Positions 1-7,874 of a stretch of 64,000 nucleotides of DNA are shown piece after piece; position 1 is the stretch's first letter; the number at the start of each line of letters is the position of its first letter. The position numbers and the translations under genes are program-made. Below the pieces are notes generated by a model, which saw only the letters and a list, made by a program, of their open reading frames with translations, made no database searches and was not told the origin of the DNA. The DNA is taken from positions 1-64,000 of the forward strand of contig NZ_AJZD02000143.1 of the NCBI RefSeq assembly GCF_000272105.2, written 5' to 3'. The DNA is from Vibrio splendidus 12E03 (GTDB lineage: Bacteria; Pseudomonadota; Gammaproteobacteria; Enterobacterales; Vibrionaceae).

Positions 1-2
1 TG

Positions 3-119
3 ACTGATCGGAATTCTCCGAAATATGCAGAAGTGATGAGTACGGAAACGAAAAAGCAAGGTAATCAACAAAAACAAAAGGCGAAGCCTCAGTGTCGATT
101 TGTAATTCCTCTGCTGTGA
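3..119 (+). CDS. C-terminal end of an unidentified protein (partial at window edge)
   Basis: The third forward frame is open from the first base to a TGA at 117-119 and gives 38 residues rich in Lys and Gln, ending FVIPLL. The 5' end lies outside the window. Composition is protein-like but I do not recognise the family. It lies just upstream of a palindrome-rich control region and a small DNA-binding-like gene, so it may belong to the same mobile element. The frame could also be open by chance. Confidence 0.35.
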   Translation, partial: TDRNSPKYAEVMSTETKKQGNQQKQKAKPQCRFVIPLL

Positions 120-164
120 AGATCTTCTTTTTCATAACTAGCCCAAAACCCTAACCCTGTGCGA

Positions 165-265
165 ACATGTATACATGTAATTTCTGGTAAAACTAACCCC
201 AAAGTACCCATGTATGCAAGTACAATTGAGAAAAAAATACAACTGCATACTAAAATACATGGATA
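165..265. promoter_or_regulatory. Operator-like palindromes upstream of the small 287-469 gene
   Basis: A perfect 14-bp palindrome ACATGTATACATGT lies at 165-178. A second site, TGTATGCAAGTACA at 211-224, shares the CATGTAT half-site, which recurs inverted as ATACATGG near 255-262. Repeats of one half-site directly upstream of a small ribbon-helix-helix-like gene are typical of autoregulated repressors. Binding is inferred; the repeats are seen directly. Confidence 0.45.
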
Positions 266-286
266 ACATCACAAACTGAGGTGCAT

Positions 287-469
287 ATGACACAAAAATA
301 CACATCACTAAGAGTTAAAGAAGAAAACAAAATGAAACTGGAAAGAGTGGCGATAGATATCAGCTATGAAACAAAGGAATCTGTAAAGTGGACGGATGTG
401 GCAAATTATCTATTTGAGAATTACCTACAAGAAGCAAAAGCAGACATGATCCATAAAAAAAGAGATTAG
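287..469 (+). CDS. Small ribbon-helix-helix-like protein
   Basis: This 60-residue ORF starts with ATG at 287; GAGG at 279-282 is placed as its ribosome binding site, so the GTG six bases upstream is less likely. The N-terminal stretch (TSLRVKEENKMKLERVA) and the following helical segments (WTDVANYLFENYL) suggest a short beta strand and two helices, as in ribbon-helix-helix DNA-binding proteins of phages and plasmids. The upstream region holds repeated palindromes it might bind. I do not recognise a specific family. A repressor of a small mobile element is the best guess. Confidence 0.45.
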   Translation: MTQKYTSLRVKEENKMKLERVAIDISYETKESVKWTDVANYLFENYLQEAKADMIHKKRD

Positions 470-579
470 AAAACTTAACCACATGGTACTGGAGGGAACT
501 AAGGTAGACTCGCTACGCTCAAACACTGGCGCGTTACACTTGCGAATACACGGTGAAGGCTGACAGTTCCGTGGAATTT

Positions 580-606
580 ACCCCCGTAATACTAGACGGG
601 GGTTTT
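580..606 (+). terminator. Hairpin with T run
   Basis: ACCCCCGT and ACGGGGGT pair across an 8-base loop, followed by TTTT. It could end transcription of the 287-469 gene, about 110 bases upstream. Confidence 0.55.
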
Positions 607-666
607 CCTACCCTCCGCCTCATTCGGCCTCCTCAGTCTTCGTCGTTCTCACTCGTTGTCAGTCCG

Positions 667-714
667 GGTATGTCATTTTTTAACAAACCAGGTATGTCAT
701 GTAATAACAAACTG
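667..714. repeat. Two tandem 24-bp direct repeats
   Basis: Each unit begins GGTATGTCA and ends AACAAAC plus two bases; the copies at 667-690 and 691-714 differ mainly in the central T/A-rich part. Adjacent direct repeats of this size resemble transposase- or replication-protein binding sites, and in this setting suggest the end of a mobile element. Confidence 0.5.
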
Positions 715-948
715 GAAATGCTAGTGCAGGTATTATGCGTAGTTATGTTACGGGCTATCACTAGCAAGCGATTCTCGTTCCTAACATGTACGGCAAGCCG
801 ACAATGAGTAAGTCTCTCGCCCACCCTTGCCGCGTTCTAGGCCAAAGGCAAACCCTCAACATAACTCTGCTAATAATACGCACTGAGCTTGTAAGCGCAA
901 AGTTGTAATGTCACTATTTTCTAAAGCTATTCTTTTCATCGTTTCCCT

Positions 949-1044
949 TTAAACCCTTAATACAACTGGTACCTCAAGCATATTGAGTTCACCAGCATTC
1001 TTTAAACGCTCTTTTAACTCAATCATTATACGTGTGCCCGCCAT
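949..1044 (-). CDS. Very short ORF in the mobile-element remnant
   Basis: The minus strand gives 31 residues from ATG at 1044 to TAA at 949, including IELKERLKNAGEL and ending VVLRV, a plausible amphipathic helix. A second short ORF (27 residues, 856-939) starts ten bases further on, behind AAAGGG with good spacing. Both may be remnants of longer genes. No family is recognised and neither may be expressed. Confidence 0.2.
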   Translation of the reverse strand: MAGTRIMIELKERLKNAGELNMLEVPVVLRV

Positions 1045-1172
1045 CTACATGATTCATTTACACAAAGTCGATTAACGAGAACATTTGTTCCGTCTGTCTG
1101 ACTTACATCTTCTTGTACTCATGATTCACCGCGCTGTGTGTAAACCTTGTGGGCATTGCTGTCGTTTCTTTT

Positions 1173-1346
1173 TTAGATTTTACACACGCCACCGTGTTTC
1201 TTGTTGGCTACACACGTTGAATTCTGTTTTGTGTTATCCACTAAGCCAGTTAATTTTTCTCGTGTAAACTCGTCTGTAAATTTCCATGCTGAGTTTTTTA
1301 AACCAAACTTTACAGCTCGATCTAAAGTTTGTGTTTGTTGGTTAGA
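1173..1346 (-). pseudogene. Start-less coding fragment
   Basis: A 57-codon open frame on the minus strand has protein-like composition (segments FGLKNSAWKF, DEFTREKLTGLV, ending HGGVCKI) but no suitable ATG or GTG at its beginning, and it is bounded upstream by an in-frame stop. Other minus frames immediately upstream are full of stops. It is best read as the 3' end of a decayed gene of unknown family. Confidence 0.3.
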
Positions 1347-1586
1347 TTATTGGATTACTCTGTGTATTCGTCAGATCTACGCAATGTCATGAACAGACTT
1401 GTTCAAATCAGTTAAGTCACTTTACCGAAACCACAAACATTCACGCTCGCGGTTACTTAACCTTAGATCATCGTTGGAATGGATTTAGCTACACTTTGAC
1501 CGTGCTACCTTGGTCACGCCTGAATGTGCGACCAAACTTAACCTAACTAATCCTCAATAGTTTTGACTGATAATCTATAAGGCTAT

Positions 1587-1843
1587 TTAGTCTTCGACTC
1601 TTAACACGACGTTGCCCTGCTCTAGCAGAGCAGAAATCGCTTGTTGGTACGCTTCTTCGACAAGACTTTGTTCCAAACGCGCTCATAATTAGGTAAGACT
1701 TGCTGCCGAAAGATAGTCGATACGCCGACGCTCAATTCACCCTCAATACGGTGTCGTCGAATGGTGACCAATTTGGCCTCAGTCCATGAAGGCACTGGTT
1801 TGGTGGGACGTTGAGAATGAAGTGCTTTTTTCTTTTTCACCAT
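1587..1843 (-). pseudogene. Small Lys-rich protein, frameshifted near its middle
   Basis: The frame opens with MVKKKKALHSQR at 1843 and reads plausibly to about position 1676, where it falls into a basic nonsense tail ending at 1622. Switching frame there gives a natural acidic C-terminus (EQSLVEEAYQQA then ALLEQGNVVLRVED) ending in TAA at 1587. One extra T in the coding-strand run TTT would join both parts into a protein of about 84 residues. So either one base has been lost or the base call is wrong. The family is unknown; it sits directly downstream of a toxin-antitoxin pair. Confidence 0.5.
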
Positions 1844-1896
1844 GTCGAACCCTCGTCTGCGTAGACCATCAGCCTCCCAGAGGTGGCAAAAACGCT

Positions 1897-2199
1897 TTAC
1901 TGTTTACTCAGCAAAAATCGACGTAAATCTCGCTCAGCGCGCATCACAAACAAGATGTAAACCTTGTTATCTTGCTGCTTGTAAAAAACACGACAAGGGT
2001 TGACCACGACTTCACGATAATTGAGGTGCTCGAGTTCGGGAGGCAGACGCCCAGATTCAGGAAAGTCGACGAGGCGTTCGACTTTGTCGAAGACGTTTTG
2101 AACGAGTTGTTTGGCCGCGACCAAATTTTCAAGAGCAATGTATTCCGCGATATCGTTCAGGTCCGATAACGCGGGCTCACTCCAAATCACTTCAGCCAT
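1897..2199 (-). CDS. parE: ParE/RelE-family type II toxin
   Basis: The 100-residue product has the ParE/RelE fold signature: an N-terminal strand and two helices (EVIWSEPALSDLNDIAEYI), the central FPESGRLPPE turn, and a C-terminal strand pattern with FYKQQDNKVYILFVMRAERD. Family members are DNA gyrase-directed (ParE) or ribosome-dependent RNases (RelE); the sequence here favours the ParE branch. Its start overlaps the 3' end of the antitoxin gene by 13 bases, the usual antitoxin-first arrangement, giving coupled translation. Such pairs are common in vibrio integron cassettes and mobile regions, though no attC site was found here. The target is inferred from family only. Confidence 0.85.
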   Translation of the reverse strand: MAEVIWSEPALSDLNDIAEYIALENLVAAKQLVQNVFDKVERLVDFPESGRLPPELEHLNYREVVVNPCRVFYKQQDNKVYILFVMRAERDLRRFLLSKQ

Positions 2200-2444
2200 T
2201 TTGACATCTTGTCTTTGGCTTCGTCATGACTCAGCGCTTTGCCTTCAGAAATGGCGCGCTCACCGCGGGCGATCCCTTCCAAGATAGCCAAACGGTTTTG
2301 CATAAACTGGTAGTCATCAACGTCAACCAAATACGCAGAAGGTTTGCCATGCTCGGTGATCAACACGGGCTCTTTGGTATCGTGTAGGTCGGCAAGGATT
2401 TTGGTCGCTTGACGCTTAAGGGAAGTAACGAGCTCGACTTTCAT
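2187..2444 (-). CDS. Phd/YefM-family antitoxin
   Basis: The 85-residue product matches the Phd/YefM family. The N-terminal DNA-binding part includes VTSLKRQATKILADL, and the strand-turn PVLITEHGKPSAYLVDVDDY is characteristic. The C-terminal 30 residues are acidic and likely disordered until they bind the toxin. It would neutralise the overlapping ParE-like toxin and repress the operon by binding the inverted repeat about 27 bases upstream of its start. The pair is compact, with no room for other genes. Confidence 0.87.
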   Translation of the reverse strand: MKVELVTSLKRQATKILADLHDTKEPVLITEHGKPSAYLVDVDDYQFMQNRLAILEGIARGERAISEGKALSHDEAKDKMSKWLK

Positions 2445-2470
2445 GAGAATGACTCCAACAGAAGACTAAT

Positions 2471-2494
2471 AAAGTGATACTATTGTACCACTTT
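2471..2494 (-). promoter_or_regulatory. Autoregulatory operator of the toxin-antitoxin operon
   Basis: AAAGTGATAC and GTACCACTTT form an inverted repeat with 9 of 10 matching positions around a 4-bp centre. The minus strand carries a TACAAT -10-like hexamer inside it (2482-2487), so antitoxin binding would block the promoter. The inverted repeat is seen; its use is inferred from the Phd/YefM family. Confidence 0.65.
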
Positions 2495-2559
2495 TAATCT
2501 TACAAGTTTATCTTGAAAAATAAGCGCGCCAAATCACATTTGAAACGCTTGTTATCAGC

Positions 2560-4494
2560 CTACTCCAACCAACCTTTAATTTCTTCAATCCATTCAGGAA
2601 CTATATGAGTTTCATTCATTTTTTCTACGTATTTCTCAGCGAAAACAAACTTATTATTTTCATAATTAAAGAATTCATCAATTAATCCCCACTCACTGGT
2701 ACGTAAATCAAGTGATATTTTAGAACTACTATGTGCTACTTCCGTTGGAAATCCAGACGCAGATAGAAAACCCAACAATTCGGGATAAGTACTTTCAAAA
2801 GTTTTTAATGTATCAAGAAACAGTTGCCCATTTAGAGCATCTTCAATTTCAGTTGCAGGAGATACAGGGTTAGACTGAATATTAACTAACTTTGTTTTTC
2901 CTGAAGCATCACAGTTAACCATACGCTTGCAAATTAAATTATTATGTTGAGCTACGTCATAACGAACTAATTCTGCATCAGTGTCTGATATCAAAATAAT
3001 TTTCCCTGTAACCTCATCTTTAAAGTCTTCATAAGATGTAGCTAAATGGTTATATAATCTTTTTATTTCTTTTGCCCCACCAACAGGTACAATTCTCAGT
3101 TTCTTCGTTTCAATGAGTTCTTTTAGATAAGCATTCAAGTATATTTTTTCTGAAGAACCTTCACAAATAATCCAGTTATAAGGTTGTTCTCCAATAGAAC
3201 TTGTAATAACTGATTGAACAAAATCATTTATACTTTTAAGTCTAATATCATAAGGTAAACGCCCTCTAGAACCTGCAGTTAATTGCTTAATTTGTTCACG
3301 ATACCCAGCCAAGTTTATTTGGTCAAAAACATGATTACCATCCTGTGACGAAATAATTGTGGCGCTTCCTGTTTCTATAGTTGGTAAAAAACCATACCAA
3401 TGTGAAGAAAAAATAACTTGTCTACAATCGCGGCTTATTTCATATAGAGAGTCAAATTGATCAAAACATGCAGACATATGCAGTGAAGACTCAGGCTCAT
3501 CCACACCTATAATAAGATTTTCACCACTAGCACGATGGTTTGTCAACAAGCTATGGGCAACATCAATTATAGCTTTTTGTTTTTCACCTGAGCTTAAAGA
3601 ACTAATCTCTAGCCATGTATCACCTTGCTTTTTGTGCAATTTTCTAACATTAAAAAACGCTTGAATAATAAGGTTGTATACATCAGTTTTTCTTAAGTTT
3701 TGTTGCCTTTCAGTTGGTGTTCTATATGCGTATATGTTTAACTCATCTGCTAATGTATCTATAAATTCATTTAAACTATTATTAATATCTGCGATTTGCC
3801 TTGCTGGTACTCGTTGGCTTAAAATTTCAGTTAAAGTTTCCCCCATTAGCACTTGAATTTCATCCGTTTCAAGTCGTGTAAAGGATTCAGGATCTATTTC
3901 CCTGGGGATGTAGATATACTCTATTTCAGATTTTATTTTATCTAAAAGAGGATTGAATACTTTTAAATCCTCATCGCTTAAGCTTGTTTTGCTTGACTCA
4001 AAGTCCTCACCTAATAATTCCTCTACAAGTAAGCGATTATTGAAAGCTGATACCGTTACATCTCCCTTGTAGTCAATACCAATAGGTATCAAGAAAAAAT
4101 CTTAAAGGTCTTTCCTTAATAATATTTGTTCTCGATGTGTTACAAACCTTTTAATATGTGACTTTAATGATGGCGACACATTGTCTTCGGCAATTGACAT
4201 AGTGACTTTATTTAAAATTTCAGCTTTTTCTAAGATATCACCATCAAATTTACTTTTTTCAATGCAAAATATAGGAACAATTTGAGGTTTAGTTGTTGAT
4301 TTACCACTACGCTTAGTTGCACTGTTAAAATTCCAAGGTTTTGCATTAAATAGAGTATCCAACGATTCAAGTATTGAACTTTTACCTATACCATTATTAC
4401 CAACTAACCCACAAAATTGATCATCATCAGTTAAAGGAATGTAGTTTATCCCTTGATAAGTTTTGTAATATCGTAAAAAAACACCAACTATCAT
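2560..4494 (-). pseudogene. OLD-like AAA ATPase with TOPRIM domain, interrupted by one in-frame TAA
   Basis: One reading frame of 645 codons runs from ATG at 4494 to 2560 and is broken only by a TAA at 4102-4104 (codon 131). The first part carries Walker A (GNNGIGKSS, about residue 33). The second carries the ABC signature LSSGEKQKA, Walker B (IIGVDEPESSLH), and a TOPRIM-like region with CEGSSEKIYL and ILISDTDAE. This is the architecture of class 1 OLD-family nucleases; fused PARIS-like (AriA/AriB) proteins are an alternative. Such proteins act in phage defence. The gene is markedly AT-rich compared with the core genes, which suggests acquisition by transfer. A second ORF could start at TTG 4092 but would lack Walker A, so the gene is probably inactive unless the stop is read through or is a base error. 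Confidence 0.75.
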
Positions 4495-4887
4495 TATTTA
4501 TTCTCATTATTATAAAGTTTACATTACTATTTTAAGACTTATAACACCGCAGTGAGCAGCCTATCACCACACTTAACCGTTGGTTATGTCAACCCTTTTT
4601 CAAAACAAGTAGCCTAGAATGTTGAGTAGCTCTTCTTTCTTCTAATGCCTGAATAATCTACTTGTAGCTTGTTTTCTTCAAATCCATTTTATTCACCTAC
4701 TTGCTGCATACTTATTGATAAAAACAACATCTATTAGACAAAAAACTTTGCACTTAAATACAGAGCAACAGACCGTTACCTGACTTATAGGATGAATTAT
4801 AACTATAAACTTGATTTATAACAGTGATTTAAATCATCAGCACTAAAACTAAATGCTAAGTGTCTAATTACTTATAGATGAGATGCA
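4495..4887. other. AT-rich gap with no gene seen
   Basis: No ORF with plausible composition and ribosome binding site was found on either strand. The stretch separates the OLD-like gene from the phage-like small ORFs and would hold the promoter of the former. Nothing else could be identified. Confidence 0.5.
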
Positions 4888-4921
4888 AAAAGAGCCACTT
4901 TTATAAGAAAGTGGCTCTTTT
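4888..4921. terminator. Perfect 14-bp-stem hairpin
   Basis: AAAAGAGCCACTTT and AAAGTGGCTCTTTT pair perfectly around TATAAG. It has T runs on both strands and so can work in both directions. On the minus strand it lies just after the small basic ORF that ends at 4932. Confidence 0.8.
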
Positions 4922-4931
4922 ATTGGTTAGG

Positions 4932-5054
4932 TTAGCGTCGTTTCTTATAGCGTTTTCGTGTGGTATTCGCCCTCACTACGCGCCCATTTTTGATCGTGTA
5001 ACCTTTCTTAAGTTGGTCGTTTGGTCGGTGCCCTTTGCACTTGTGTCCTTTCAT
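4932..5054 (-). CDS. Small very basic protein, phage-like
   Basis: This 40-residue ORF starts at ATG 5054 behind GGAG at good distance and ends just before a strong terminator. About 40 percent of its residues are Lys or Arg, and it ends KRYKKRR, so it should bind nucleic acid. Small basic proteins of this size occur as DNA-condensing or capsid-associated proteins of small phages. It follows ORFs for two small possible membrane proteins behind a LexA box. No family could be assigned, and at this length chance cannot be excluded. Confidence 0.4.
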   Translation of the reverse strand: MKGHKCKGHRPNDQLKKGYTIKNGRVVRANTTRKRYKKRR

Positions 5055-5389
5055 TCGGTATCTCCAGTTTTCGTATCCGTTGCTCTTAGTCTTGTTGTAC
5101 TCGTTTTATCCCGTCGATGTCTGTTTTCAAAGCCGCAATTGTGCCAAGGCTTGAGACTCCACCTGTCATGGATGCAATAATCAGTGTGTCGATAAAGTCC
5201 ATCATTTCCCCTTCCATCGCGAGACATAAAACTCGAGGAGATAACGCACATGCCTAGCGTGTCGACCAAAACAGCACCGACTATAAACCAATAAGAGTTA
5301 GGGATGTTCTGCAACGCGTTAAAGCCTTGCTCAACATAGGGCGCGTAAATGGGATTAAAAGACAAAATGAATGGTACGAACGCTCTCAT
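5051..5389 (-). CDS. Small membrane protein, possibly holin-like, with abnormal C-terminal half
   Basis: From ATG 5389 the first 50 or so residues look genuine: a segment around FVPFILSFNPIYAPYV, a short loop, then WFIVGAVLVDTLGM as a membrane helix. After about residue 55 the translation becomes basic and irregular and overlaps the next ORF in another frame, so the natural C-terminus may have been lost by frameshift. An upstream frame ends in a TGA that overlaps this ATG, suggesting coupled translation. Small two-helix proteins in phage modules are often holins, but that is inference. Confidence 0.35.
   Translation of the reverse strand: MRAFVPFILSFNPIYAPYVEQGFNALQNIPNSYWFIVGAVLVDTLGMCVISSSFMSRDGRGNDGLYRHTDYCIHDRWSLKPWHNCGFENRHRRDKTSTTRLRATDTKTGDTE
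5086..5205 (-). CDS. Small possible membrane protein, phage-like
   Basis: This 39-residue ORF (ATG 5205, with a second ATG at 5202) follows a strong GGAAGGGG ribosome binding site. Residues 3-27 are mildly hydrophobic and Gly/Ser-rich (DTLIIASMTGGVSSLG), followed by a charged tail. The good ribosome binding site and the close packing with the downstream basic ORF (31-bp gap) support a real operon. The function is unknown. Confidence 0.4.
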   Translation of the reverse strand: MMDFIDTLIIASMTGGVSSLGTIAALKTDIDGIKRVQQD

Positions 5390-5455
5390 AGACAACAAAG
5401 TGTTTCGATAAAACGAGTTCCAAAAAGTGACACTGCGACATAACTGCCCTCCGCT

Positions 5456-5551
5456 TTAATTGATGAACAGTAAACAGTGGCCTCGTGCCTCGTTATCACA
5501 GCAAGCCATAAAACTCGCACACACCACTCTGATTACAACAAGACGAGCCAC
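5456..5551 (-). CDS. Very short ORF directly behind the LexA box
   Basis: The first minus-strand frame after the LexA box opens with GTG 5551 and gives 31 residues. A second 28-residue ORF (5355-5441) follows behind GGAGGG. They overlap other frames and their composition is unremarkable. They are listed because they are the first frames of a presumed SOS-controlled transcript; either may be a leader or noise. Confidence 0.2.
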   Translation of the reverse strand: MARLVVIRVVCASFMACCDNEARGHCLLFIN

Positions 5552-5562
5552 TTTAAATTTAA

Positions 5563-5578
5563 CTGTATAAATACACAG
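5563..5578. promoter_or_regulatory. LexA (SOS) box
   Basis: CTGTATAAATACACAG matches the gammaproteobacterial LexA consensus CTGT-N8-ACAG exactly at the conserved positions, with an A/T-rich centre and the extended palindrome AACTGT...ACAGTT. The nearest downstream ORFs are the small minus-strand phage-like frames; a forward gene begins about 235 bases away. DNA damage would therefore be expected to induce the small-ORF cluster. Confidence 0.7.
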
Positions 5579-5814
5579 TTAAATTATAACCCCCGTAAAA
5601 ACCGTACTTTTTGAGCAAATAACATTCAGAATCAAGAGTCTGCGTTCAATTTTTAAACTTGAATTTGGTCTAATGGTGCGCTTTCCTGTATAACCGTCAA
5701 TTCTGGATCAGTTTTGGGTATAGCAATTTTATCAATGCTAATACTCTAATCTCCGATTGCGCCAACTCTAAGGCATTGCGCATTACATTCGAATCACGTG
5801 TACGGGTTAGTATC

Positions 5815-7083
5815 ATGAGCGACAAAGCATTCCGAAAACTCAACATATTCCTTTCGATTTTTTGCCTAGCAATCACGCTAGTGTTGTTGAGCTCTTTTAA
5901 TACGCTCATGAATAAGAGCCTCGTTATTACACCAGACAAATACCCTACACGCGTTAACACAGACAGAGACCACGATGGTGACACCGTTGGCTTGTTACAA
6001 AGGTCATAAGATGGAATTGAGTTACAGTGTGACTTTGAACGAACCTATAGCTTGCCATTCTGTGAAATTGAGTTCGTTATATCGACACAAGGTAAAGGGC
6101 ACGATCTCTCTACGTTCGATTCGGTCACCATTAATATGGATTACCAAGGCCAAGAAGACCCAAGGTTTCGCTTCTACATTCGTAATTACGACAAGAATTA
6201 CAGCGTGAAAGGCGATGCTATGTCGAACAAGTTCAATCGCTTAGACTTCTCATTACCAGATAAAAACCACATCGACTTAGACTACTTCAATGTTCCTTTC
6301 TGGCGGATTGATCATTATAACCGCCCTGTTTCTGATAGCGCTGTAGACATTACGAACGCGGTATCTGTTGAACTCGGGCTTGGTGCCAGCACGCTTGCTG
6401 GGCATCATTCACTTAACATCTCGAGTATTGTGTTCCACGGTAAAATCATCAGCAAGGCTTTGCTAGGTGAGCTATTGGTTGGACTATGGGTGGTATACGC
6501 GATCTACTATGTCGCTTGTGCTTTACATATTGCACAACGAAACAAAACGCGTTCAGCACAGCAACAACGCCATTTAACCCAAGAAATTGAAGAGCTAAAG
6601 GTAAAGGCCACAACCGATCCGTTGACCGGATGTAGAAACCGAACCGAAGCTTTAGATACCTTCTATGATTTCGAATGGTTGGCGCAACAAGGAAAAACGA
6701 TTCACATCGCGTTGTTTGATTTAGACCATTTTAAGCAGATCAACGATCAACATGGCCACGAAGTGGGTGACAAAGTACTTATCCAGTTTGTCGCAACGGC
6801 GAACAAGAGCCTTGGTGAGCAGTACTTGCTTTATCGCTGGGGTGGTGAGGAGTTTCTACTCGTTTGTCTCGAACAAACTGCGCTACAGTGTAATGAATCA
6901 ATCGATAATTTTTACCTAGCAATGGAGCAAAGCCCTTGGCCTAAAGCGCTTAAAGTCACGGCTTCGACCGGAGTAACGCAGCTTAAGGAGCATGAATCGA
7001 TACGTGCTGCCATCAAGCGTACAGACAAAGCGCTCTACCAAGCTAAAGACAACGGACGAAACCAAGTCGCTACGTTTTATTAA
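5815..7083 (+). pseudogene. Membrane diguanylate cyclase gene interrupted by one in-frame TAA
   Basis: The frame from ATG 5815 to TAA 7081-7083 is continuous except for a TAA at 6007-6009 (codon 65). An N-terminal membrane helix (IFLSIFCLAITLVLLSS) is followed by a periplasmic region of about 190 residues, a second helix near residue 230 (LLVGLWVVYAIYYVACAL), a short coiled linker and a GGDEF domain with DLDHFKQIND and an intact RWGGEEF active site. It should make c-di-GMP if full length were produced. The stop removes everything after the first helix. Restart within the frame could yield a cytosolic cyclase, but no strong ribosome binding site was seen. A sequencing error is the other explanation. 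Confidence 0.75.
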
Positions 7084-7852
7084 GGCTCGCTAGACTGGAC
7101 TGCAGCTCCACATTCAACTCTCGGCCACTACTCAATCAACACGCAGTTAATACCTTGTCGATATCGACTCTCCACTTAAGCGGCCGTTAGATTCTTAAGC
7201 GCTAACTAGACAAGCCCATCATAAGCTTTGTTGGCTCATCAGAATTCTAATCGATTCGTATACCTATAAGCGCGCTCTCGCCATCTGCTATAACACCATC
7301 TGTAATAACGCCATCAATAGCATTCTCAGGTTGATACGTATCGTTCCTGAATCGCTCTATAAACAGCTTACGCCTCTAAGCTTCCTTAGCACTTGTTCTG
7401 CAGTCACGTATTGGCGAGTAAAGCTTGCTCTAACCAGTGCTCGGTCACTCGCGGTATCGGTTTTGAACATTACCGTCGCTACTTATCTCGCACTGTTTTT
7501 AGATGAAATCCTCATTTGTCTGCTTGTGAACATTCATACACTCGTATCCGCTAAAAACAGAAGTCACAACGTCACTAGCCTTAAAAAACGCCATATATTG
7601 AACCACTTAGGCATGGTGACATAAATGCTGACACCTAAAATGGCAATTGTTTTACTTTCAGATCTCACTGTAATTTAATTACAAATAGAAACCGAGAAAA
7701 GCTTACAAAGTGGATTACTCCGCTGTAACTTACTGAATAAGCTAGATTTAAGAGTTTTGATTAGGTCGGAATTTAGGGTAACTAAAGAGTGGGTATGTAC
7801 GAGATAATCTACTAGAGGGGTAATATATTTAGTTATAGTGCATTAAGGTGTT
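7084..7852. other. Long intergenic stretch, no gene supported
   Basis: A forward frame of 97 codons exists (7331-7624) but it lacks a ribosome binding site and has irregular composition, so it is not called. No repeat, tRNA-like fold or clear promoter was recognised. The stretch may be a remnant of deleted sequence at the border between the accessory and core regions. Confidence 0.4.
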
Positions 7853-7874
7853 AAAAAAGAAGGGCTGATGCCCT
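7853..7874 (-). terminator. Terminator of the vxr operon
   Basis: On the minus strand AGGGC-ATCA-GCCCT is followed by TCTTTTTT. It begins in the stop codon of the last gene. Confidence 0.8.

Larger units (their letters stand above)
534..1586. other. Degenerate mobile-element-like stretch without an intact long gene
   Basis: No convincing ORF longer than about 60 codons fits this stretch. It holds a terminator-like hairpin (580-606), a 24-bp tandem repeat (667-714) and several short minus-strand frames: 29 codons at 534-623 behind a strong GAGGAGG, 27 at 856-939 behind AAAGGG, 31 at 949-1044, and a start-less 57-codon frame at 1173-1346. Forward ORFs in the same place have low-complexity translations and look accidental. 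The pattern fits a decayed phage, plasmid or insertion sequence, but no protein family could be named. Confidence 0.4.

Noticed and set aside
553..807. 84-codon forward ORF in the mobile remnant
   Set aside because: It begins with GTG without a ribosome binding site, runs through the terminator hairpin and the 24-bp repeats, and has irregular composition.
4500..4620. Possible integron attC-like site near the OLD-like gene
   Set aside because: Short TAAC/GTTA-like elements are present but no paired R'/R'' and L'/L'' core sites with the right spacing could be found, so cassette origin is not supported.
7331..7624. 97-codon forward ORF after the broken cyclase
   Set aside because: No ribosome binding site, no recognisable domain and an accidental-looking composition; treated as non-coding.
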